Shown here piece after piece: positions 7,701 to 10,387 of a stretch of 10,387 bases of DNA. The DNA is from an uncultured Eubacterium sp. (GTDB lineage Bacteria > Bacillota > Clostridia > Eubacteriales > Eubacteriaceae). Within the stretch, counting starts at the first letter, position 1; each line of letters starts with the position of its first letter. A model generated the notes under the pieces. It searched no databases and was not told where the DNA came from. It worked only from the letters and a program-made list of their open reading frames with translations. The translations under genes and the position numbers were made by a program. The stretch spans positions 1 to 10,387 of the forward strand of contig CACZTE010000073.1 in NCBI GenBank assembly GCA_902784045.1. The letters are read 5' to 3'.

Positions 7701-7855
7701 TCTCCATGACCGTCAACTGCGATGGTTTTTCCCCATGTATAATTGGTAGCGGTTCCTCCGCTTACTGTGGCAGTCAAAGTTGAGTCGGTAGCATTCGCGT
7801 CAACTTCGATTGGATGGGCAACATATGCGACTACATTTTCAGACGGTCCATACAA
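4796..7855 (-). CDS. Surface protein with Ig-like and ChW repeats, main part (second frame)
   Basis: This 1019-residue reading frame has no start of its own. TTG at 7855 lacks a ribosome binding site, and the frame is open back to a TAA at 7885-7883. It continues the signal-peptide ORF upstream if translation or transcription slips -1 at A7, giving 1158 residues in all. From the TTG: 1-240 beta-rich, Ig-like; 241-332 Ig-like ending AGTYDVYCNVEGG; then three related domains at 338-418, 530-613 and 614-697 (pattern LYTM-P-, TPxxGAG, DAGxYxVKIDT) with a divergent one at 421-514 and a Gly/Ser linker near 516-523. Six ChW repeats follow (699-737, 746-785, 794-832, 866-902, 911-950, 959-997; core AHxQNxGW, AGT, LRLEAMQ). 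ChW repeats occur on secreted clostridial proteins. There is no LPXTG motif and no C-terminal membrane anchor. Adhesion or carbohydrate binding is a plausible but unproven role. Confidence 0.85.
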   Translation of the reverse strand: MYGPSENVVAYVAHPIEVDANATDSTLTATVSGGTATNYTWGKTIAVDGHGETIADGPNETSIAIPATVSNPYFVEVSFEGLQGKLTCWNINTQKVNQIPGATLTGGLLTSNDGAFHSGSSPEYTITLPEGYQFKKSVNGENIPYYQLQDDYGVYISGLSYKNPDSSNYTSGIEDCTFNVNVNQNSLTYKFTNFKNHESPLNQPMEVAATVYDPSNNLVTNHFPTNDIIGFKIQVPASSDQIELISPKGPRYANGNPVTAIVAAKENEYHLTVNDVGTISNIRYVPVGGDVESALSEAPRVAGTYDVYCNVEGGTRYSAANNVKAGTFTIFAQPINPEASLYTMNPAETDYTGQAQEPTITPNTGAGSVKAVHYYAKDSETELEGKPTDAGEYTVKIDTNPSNTYNAATNLTLGTYKIKQVTLTDDNAKNFFDFSPKSAVYDAKDQTTTVSLKSGITKAGDINVVSFKKNDGFVTPKAVGTYDVYVTTKTDESHSDANVKATETPVKIGTFTITEKSSGGGSSTKTEPTKALYTMDPVKAEYDGKTHKPAITPKSGAGEVDKVRYYLDGKAITGEPKDAGIYTVKIDTKENDTYAAKTELELGTFEITKGKPTKELYTMTPAEAEVSDQAQKPTITPAEGAGAVEKVHYYLDGKEITGEPKDVGTYVVKIDTKENDNYKAEKELEIGNFIIKEKAPDQAVAYSAHVQNVDWQPYVTNGTMAGTVDRSLRMEAVKINLQHQKYKGDIEYRSHIENIGWEKEWKKNDTMSGTNSKGLRLEAMQVRLTGEMAEHYDVYYRVHAQNIGWMNWAKNGEQAGTAGYGYRLEAMQIMLVDKDGAVPNIAPNAQTDKRFTEKYKDNVKEDSLVVYQTHVQNVGWQDYSVDGSDAGTDHQSLRLEGVKMYLNNPKYDGDIEYRTHIENIGWENEWKKNNAMSGTSGRSLRLEAMQVRLTGEMAKHYDVYYRVHAQNIGWMNWAKNGEQAGTAGYAYRLEAMQVVLVEKDGAAPALAPNSDTDQAFAQK
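4799..5761 (-). repeat. Two tandem blocks of three ChW repeats
   Basis: Block A (5261-5761) and block B (4799-5260) each hold three ChW repeats plus a linker. They are very similar at both the DNA and protein level. The second and third repeats (IEYR-HIENIGWE and YYRVHAQNIGWMNWAKNGEQ) are almost unchanged. Repeats at equal places lie 165-167 residues apart. Block B stops inside the linker that joins A to B, so the protein ends where another block would begin. Confidence 0.85.
5765..6268 (-). repeat. Tandem Ig-like domain repeat
   Basis: Two adjacent 84-codon units, 6268-6017 and 6016-5765, encode near-identical domains containing RYYLDGKAITGEPKDAG and HYYLDGKEITGEPKDVG, then YxVKIDTKEND. A more diverged third unit lies at 6844-6602. 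Confidence 0.8.
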
Positions 7856-7869
7856 ATAATTGACGTCTG

Positions 7870-7885
7870 CTATTTTTTTCCATTA
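7870..7885 (-). other. Seven-A slip site joining the two surface-protein frames
   Basis: On the minus strand the first frame reads AAT GGA AAA AAA TAG, with the stop at 7872-7870. The second frame is closed by TAA at 7885-7883 and then opens as TGG AAA AAA ATA GCA. The frames overlap for only a few codons, and the overlap is filled by A7 (7879-7873). A -1 slip on A AAA AAA leads straight from the first frame to the second. One extra A in the DNA would have the same effect. Confidence 0.8.
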
Positions 7886-8271
7886 CCGTAAACGGTCAAT
7901 GTCGGAGCGTCGTTGATAATAACGATGATATTTTGGGAAGTACCTTTTTTTCCCTCAGCATCCGTAACTACGCATTTATACGTGCCGGCCTGTTTTTTAT
8001 AAAGACCGGGATAGCCGTTCGGGAAATCATATGTACTGCTATAACCAACTATATCTTCGCCTAAATACCATTCATATCTGTAAGGCTCTTTTCCGCCGGA
8101 GACAGTAACGGACAAATCTGTCGCGTTTCGTTCGCCGGCGTAGTAATTATAGATACTTTCATTAGTGGTGTTCACCGTAATCTCATCGCTCTGCGCCATC
8201 GCCGGCGCCGCGAAGACCATCATCGCCAGCACGACGACCATGCCCAATAATATTTTTGCTCTTGTTTTCAT
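7870..8271 (-). CDS. Surface protein N-terminal part: signal peptide and Ig-like domain (first frame)
   Basis: This 133-codon frame encodes the secreted start of the large surface protein. MKTRAKILLGMVVVLAMMVFAAPAMA is a textbook signal peptide, split here as a basic N-terminus (1-5), a hydrophobic core (8-20) and an AMA cleavage site at 24-26; the mature start is QSDE. Residues 27-133 form one Ig-like domain (LSVTVSGGKEPYRYEWY at 53-69, AGTYKCVV near 94-101). The ATG at 8271 follows AAAGGA by eight bases. Alone it would be a 107-residue secreted domain ending VYGNGKK. The next frame carries the same kind of sequence (ATVSGGTATNYTWGK) at once, so the two parts are one gene by design, mutation or sequencing error. 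Confidence 0.88.
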   Translation of the reverse strand: MKTRAKILLGMVVVLAMMVFAAPAMAQSDEITVNTTNESIYNYYAGERNATDLSVTVSGGKEPYRYEWYLGEDIVGYSSTYDFPNGYPGLYKKQAGTYKCVVTDAEGKKGTSQNIIVIINDAPTLTVYGNGKK

Positions 8272-8513
8272 GTGTTTTCCTTTCTGTTTTCACAAATCAT
8301 ATCGTCCCTAGGGAATTGCCTAATGGATGTCTGCCGCTGTTTTTATCGCTCCAAGCACCTCCCGTCTTTTCCAGGTAAACCTGATTTTTTTATAAAACGA
8401 TGACCGTTCAAGCACATCATCCGCTTGACCGTCAGTCGTGAAAGTCCGGTTGAACCGCGTCCCGATGTCTTGTTTCATCGGGTGTATTGTTCTATTGAAT
8501 TGTAAAGCTATTC
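8272..8513 (-). ncRNA. Structured 5' leader of the surface-protein mRNA (candidate)
   Basis: From the predicted start near 8513 to the ATG at 8271 the transcript has about 240 untranslated nt. Two clear hairpins are CCCGATG / CATCGGG with an 8-base loop (8482-8461) and GACGGTCAAGC / GCTTGAACGGTC with one bulge and one mismatch (8433-8402). The second is followed by ATCGTTTTATAAAAAAATC, a poor terminator-like tail. A small palindrome CAGGTTTACCTG follows. I could not match it to a riboswitch class that I know. Confidence 0.4.
8320..8478 (-). CDS. Possible 52-codon leader ORF before the surface protein
   Basis: An ATG at 8478 opens 52 codons ending TAG at 8322-8320, 48 bp before the surface-protein ATG. 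The product begins MKQDIGTRFNRTFTTDG, has FYKKIRFTWKRREVLGAIK at 28-46 and ends TAADIH. It would be a soluble, basic peptide without a signal or membrane segment. Against it: no ribosome binding site precedes the ATG (AATACACCCG), and the start lies inside the 8461-8482 hairpin. I do not recognise the product. It could be a leader peptide, a gene remnant or chance. Confidence 0.28.
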   Translation of the reverse strand: MKQDIGTRFNRTFTTDGQADDVLERSSFYKKIRFTWKRREVLGAIKTAADIH

Positions 8514-8519
8514 ATATGA

Positions 8520-8548
8520 ATTATAAATGATTTCTTAAGAATTGTCAA
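8520..8548 (-). promoter_or_regulatory. Consensus vegetative promoter of the surface-protein gene
   Basis: On the minus strand TTGACA (8548-8543) and TATAAT (8525-8520) are both perfect and separated by 17 bp. It is the best promoter in the window and predicts strong transcription that starts about 240 nt before the ATG. Such a promoter with a long leader suggests control after initiation. Confidence 0.88.
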
Positions 8549-8694
8549 TGAAAAGCATTTACGTATTGACGTTTCGTTGACAAGTGGCAGGTTGAAGACA
8601 ATTCAGGCGTCAGAATGTTGAGTCACGCCATCTTTCGCGGGTCTGAGCGCTTCTCTCGCGAACACCTACGGATCACAACGTTTTTTAACCAATC

Positions 8695-8717
8695 AAAAAA
8701 CCCGGCCGAAGCCGGGG
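8695..8717 (-). terminator. Terminator of the DUF1659/DUF2922/membrane-protein genes
   Basis: On the minus strand CCCGGC, a TTCG tetraloop and GCCGGG are followed by TTTTTTG. It is a perfect stem starting four bases after the membrane-protein stop, and it insulates the surface-protein promoter. Confidence 0.92.
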
Positions 8718-8720
8718 CTG

Positions 8721-8939
8721 TCATTTTTTCTTTGTGAATTTTGGGAAAAACATCGCCGCGCAAAAGAACACCAGATTCCAAAAACAGAAGGGATCAAAGA
8801 CGAACATCATCATCGCGCGGCCGATTTTGTCCGCTGCCGTTACCGATTCGGCGTCGAGGTGGATGAGCGCTAGGAACTGACTGCCCAGCCCAAGGACGAA
8901 GAGCAGCCAGAACCATGGTGTTTTCATGCGTTTGTCCAT
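8721..8939 (-). CDS. Small two-helix membrane protein, unknown function
   Basis: A 72-residue hydrophobic protein with predicted membrane segments at about 8-28 (PWFWLLFVLGLGSQFLALIHL) and 42-66 (containing FVFDPFCFWNLVFFCAAMFF). The loop between them is polar (DAESVTAADKIGRA) and the C-terminus is KFTKKK. With lysines at both ends, both termini are probably cytoplasmic. The start codon ATG at 8939 shares its first base with the stop of DUF2922 (TAATG), so translation is coupled and the longer start is preferred over ATG 8927. I do not recognise a family. Small membrane proteins such as YvrJ are known beside DUF1659 and DUF2922 genes, but this one is longer and does not look like YvrJ. It may be the membrane partner of the two small soluble proteins. 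Confidence 0.75.
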   Translation of the reverse strand: MDKRMKTPWFWLLFVLGLGSQFLALIHLDAESVTAADKIGRAMMMFVFDPFCFWNLVFFCAAMFFPKFTKKK

Positions 8940-9169
8940 TAGATGAACACCACGTCGACGGTGGTGGTGTCCACTTTCTGGGCGCCGATGGCGGCCACGG
9001 CGGACGCGCCGCCGGAAGCCAAGGCGCCGCTGGCGAGCATCGCTTCCACGCCGATCTGAATTTCGGAATCGGTGATATCGGGCTTATAGCTGTCCAGTGA
9101 GACGGTCATGTTTTTGCCGTTTTCGCAGGTAAACTGGGTTTTGAGGACTTTGGTTGTTTTGGTTGCCAT
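8939..9169 (-). CDS. DUF2922 family protein
   Basis: A 76-residue soluble protein starting MATKTTKVLKTQFTCENGK, with VSLDSYKPDITDSEIQIGVEAM in the middle and KVDTTTVDVVFI at the end. That is the DUF2922 pattern of two beta strands, an acidic proline-containing turn, a helix and a final strand. The family is small, confined mainly to Bacillota and of unknown function. The chosen ATG at 9169 follows AAAGGAG by about 11 bases. The frame stays open to 9304, but those extra residues come from a palindromic DNA stretch and are unlike the family. The gene is coupled to the downstream membrane-protein gene by TAATG. An alanine/glycine-rich part (51-66) replaces the more typical sequence. Confidence 0.8.
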   Translation of the reverse strand: MATKTTKVLKTQFTCENGKNMTVSLDSYKPDITDSEIQIGVEAMLASGALASGGASAVAAIGAQKVDTTTVDVVFI

Positions 9170-9203
9170 GGTAATTGTTTCTCCTTTGTTATGTTTTTTT
9201 TGC

Positions 9204-9220
9204 TCGCGATGTGATCGCGA
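9204..9220 (-). other. Hairpin just upstream of the DUF2922 ribosome binding site
   Basis: A perfect 7-bp inverted repeat TCGCGAT / ATCGCGA has a three-base loop. On the minus strand it is followed by GCAAAAAAAAC and then the AAAGGAG ribosome binding site. It lacks a T run on that strand, so it is not a terminator for this operon. It may protect the mRNA end or mark a processing site. Confidence 0.55.
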
Positions 9221-9259
9221 AACGTGAAACAGATACATTAATGATGTGAGCGACAAGCC

Positions 9260-9320
9260 CTTGCCGAGCGGCCGGATGCGTGACGAACTCGTTCGTCTAA
9301 GCATTCAGACATTGGGCAAG
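9260..9320. repeat. Three-tier imperfect palindrome
   Basis: Nested pairs: CTTGCC (9260-9265) with GGCAAG (9315-9320), ATGC (9276-9279) with GCAT (9301-9304), and GACGAAC (9282-9288) with GTTCGTC (9291-9297). The internal loops are close to symmetric (10 and 10, then 2 and 3 bases), as expected of a selected stem rather than chance. Confidence 0.55.
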
Positions 9321-9368
9321 AATAACGGACATGAGCATATAGCGCTTTAGCGCGTCGCGACAGCGCGG

Positions 9369-9476
9369 ATGCGAATGGACGTAGGATTGCGAGAGCGTGA
9401 CTCCACCCGCTTCGCTCGATAAGTTCGCATGTTCCAAATCAAAGATTTGGATGCTCACTTAAACACGTAGCAATCC
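9369..9476. repeat. Cluster of inverted repeats
   Basis: ATGCGAA (9369-9375) pairs with TTCGCAT (9424-9430), enclosing CGAGAGCG opposite CGCTTCGCTCG. CCAAATC / GATTTGG forms a hairpin at 9434-9450 that GCAT/ATGC can extend. GGATTGC (9384-9390) can instead pair with GCAATCC (9470-9476), so alternative folds exist. Confidence 0.5.
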
Positions 9477-9509
9477 GTTAGCTTATCGCACATTTTGGGT
9501 CAGGCTTCG

Positions 9510-9544
9510 CGGGTCAATTTAGCGCCATTCGGCGTCAAGACCCG
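9510..9544. repeat. Two-tier hairpin
   Basis: CGGGTC (9510-9515) pairs with GACCCG (9539-9544). Inside it GCGCC pairs with GGCGT across an ATTC loop. Confidence 0.5.
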
Positions 9545-9570
9545 TTAGACCCGTCCCTAAATCACAATTT

Positions 9571-9593
9571 GAAATCCGGATTTTCCGGATTTC
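9571..9593 (-). terminator. Perfect hairpin downstream of DUF1659
   Basis: GAAATCCGGA / TCCGGATTTC is a 10-bp perfect stem with a three-base loop. It lies about 105 bp after the DUF1659 stop on the minus strand. The tail AAATTGTGATTT is not a clean T run, so termination would be partial at best. It may instead stabilise the 3' end of a short DUF1659 transcript. Confidence 0.4.
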
Positions 9594-9601
9594 TTCCACA
9601 A

Positions 9602-9627
9602 TTATTCATTATTCCTTATTCATTATT
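9602..9627. repeat. Short AT-rich direct repeats
   Basis: TTATTCATTATT occurs at 9602-9613 and 9616-9627, followed by AATTGTTAATTA. No gene is visible in the gap 9205-9699. It consists of the palindromes listed here, this AT-rich stretch and a loose GGGG/CCCC dyad near 9638-9670. Confidence 0.5.
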
Positions 9628-9699
9628 AATTGTTAATTACGAGGGGGTCTGCCTTGAATAGCTTCCCCGTATCCATCATCATTCATCATTAAATCGCCG

Positions 9700-9921
9700 T
9701 TAGTTTTCCGTCAGTGCGGACACGCGCACAGCGTACACCGCGTCGGTGGTGGGTTGGGTGAGCCCGTCAATCGCGCGGGCAAGGGCCCAGATTTCGCTGT
9801 CAGCGGCGCTGGTGCGGATTTTGCTGTAGGAATGGGTTTTGGTGACGGTTTTGCCTTCCACCACGCCGTAATTGTCCGTCATGCGCAGGGTGGTTGATTC
9901 GAGTACGGATTGCATTGCCAT
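9700..9921 (-). CDS. DUF1659 family protein
   Basis: A 73-residue soluble protein: MAMQSVLESTTLRMTDNYG, then GKTVTKTHSYSKIRTSAADSE (23-43), a helix EIWALARAIDGLTQ (43-56) and a closing strand DAVYAVRVSALTEN. This fits DUF1659, whose members keep an extended first half (KTKTFSNVK-like), a helix around xxALAxL and a final VxxxELxE. The function is unknown. The ATG at 9921 follows AAAGGAGG by eight bases; a second in-frame ATG at 9915 is less well placed. It is the first minus-strand gene facing the sigma-like gene. DUF2922 follows, but only after about 530 bp of palindromic DNA, which is unusual for genes that normally lie close together. Confidence 0.82.
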   Translation of the reverse strand: MAMQSVLESTTLRMTDNYGVVEGKTVTKTHSYSKIRTSAADSEIWALARAIDGLTQPTTDAVYAVRVSALTEN

Positions 9922-10020
9922 AATGTTTCCTCCTTTGCTGGTTCTGATTGGCTCGCGGGATACAGCCTTGCCGTTTGGGCTTTCAAGCGCTTGTGCTTAT
10001 ATAATCTGTTGAGCGTGCGA

Positions 10021-10083
10021 TTTTTCCCACGTTTTTTTGAAAAAATTTTATTTTTTTGAAATTCATTCATTTTTTTTATTTTT
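10021..10083 (+). promoter_or_regulatory. A/T tracts upstream of the sigma-like gene promoter
   Basis: Runs of five to eight T, and one A6T4, recur at 10021, 10032, 10040, 10051, 10070 and 10079, ending just before the -35 box. This is the layout of an UP element or curved DNA. It could also serve the divergent DUF1659 gene. Confidence 0.4.
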
Positions 10084-10084
10084 C

Positions 10085-10113
10085 TTGCGTTTTTACGCTG
10101 ATTATGCTATATT
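10085..10113 (+). promoter_or_regulatory. Promoter for the sigma-like gene
   Basis: TTGCGT (10085-10090) and TATATT (10108-10113) with a 17-bp spacer lie about 34 bp before the ATG at 10148. The -35 hexamer is the same as at the exoIII gene. Confidence 0.6.
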
Positions 10114-10147
10114 TTGAATGAAATCTATTTTGAAAGGAGTTTGTTTT

Positions 10148-10387
10148 ATGTCAAAACCCAAAGTTCAACAGCAGTCCAATGCGGTTCAAGCCATGGCTGA
10201 AGCCGCGGCATCCGGCAGTCTTGCCGCCCGCAACACCTTGCTGCTCTCGTTGACGCCGATGATTGTGCGGGCTGCGGAAAATGCCGCTCACCTGACCAGC
10301 GACCGGGATGACGCCGTTCAGGACGGTTATCTCTATATGCTGGGACTGATTGACCGCTACGATCCGGCTGCCGGTGTCTGCTTTTTG
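10148..10387 (+). CDS. Sigma-70-like regulator, N-terminal part (cut by window end)
   Basis: Eighty codons are visible and the frame runs off the window. The ATG at 10148 follows AAAGGAG by nine bases. After a polar start (MSKPKVQQQSNAVQ) comes a helix with NTLLLSLTPMIVRAAENAA (29-47). Then DDAVQDGYLYMLGLIDRYDP (54-73) and AAGVCF match sigma-70 region 2, where the usual form is DLvQeGylgLl-AidrFDp--GvkF. Region 2 binds core RNA polymerase and the -10 element. The gene is divergent from DUF1659/DUF2922. Sigma-like genes are known beside such small genes in Bacillota, and B. subtilis has a split sigma factor (YvrI/RsoA) next to yvrJ. Whether region 4 follows cannot be seen here. Confidence 0.72.
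   Translation, partial: MSKPKVQQQSNAVQAMAEAAASGSLAARNTLLLSLTPMIVRAAENAAHLTSDRDDAVQDGYLYMLGLIDRYDPAAGVCFL

Noticed and set aside
8402..8460. Resemblance of GTCGTGAAAGTCCGGTT to group II intron ends
   Set aside because: The match is short, domain V is not recognisable and no reverse transcriptase is present.
8272..8513. Cyclic-di-GMP or other known riboswitch in the leader
   Set aside because: I could not place the conserved core of any class I know. It is therefore recorded only as a structured leader.

Overview
The window looks like chromosomal DNA of a Gram-positive clostridial (Bacillota) bacterium with a roughly balanced GC content. The reasons are strong AGGAGG-type ribosome binding sites, vegetative promoters with 17-bp spacers, a secreted protein ending in six clostridial hydrophobic-W (ChW) repeats, and small DUF1659 and DUF2922 genes, families known mainly from Bacillota. 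A member of the Eubacteriaceae would fit, but the genus is a guess.

Layout. 1-1826: a factor-independent terminator, then a minus-strand FGGY-type sugar kinase that appears to lack the catalytic aspartate. 1863-3281: the plus-strand exodeoxyribonuclease III gene, followed by two decayed tandem copies of its 3' end, each with its own terminator. 3305-3726: a minus-strand CGGC-domain protein. 3966-4565: a minus-strand toxin-antitoxin operon (RelB/DinJ-type antitoxin, YoeB-type toxin) with a palindromic operator over its promoter. 4691-8548: a minus-strand locus for a large secreted, repeat-built surface protein. It is split into two reading frames exactly at a run of seven A residues; a -1 shift there gives one 1158-residue product with a signal peptide. 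It has a consensus promoter and a leader of about 240 nt that holds hairpins and a possible 52-codon ORF. 8695-9921: a minus-strand set of small genes (DUF1659, DUF2922, two-helix membrane protein). About 530 bp of strongly palindromic DNA separates the first two. 10085-end: a divergent gene whose visible part resembles sigma-70 region 2, cut by the window edge.

How the parts relate. The sigma-like gene and the divergent DUF1659/DUF2922/membrane-protein genes probably form one module of unknown function; the regulatory link is inference from layout. The surface protein has its own promoter, and a strong terminator separates it from that module. The kinase, exoIII, CGGC gene and toxin-antitoxin pair are each independent units. 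The points most worth a second look are the A7 frame break, the exoIII tail array, the sigma/DUF module with its structured gap, and the surface-protein leader.
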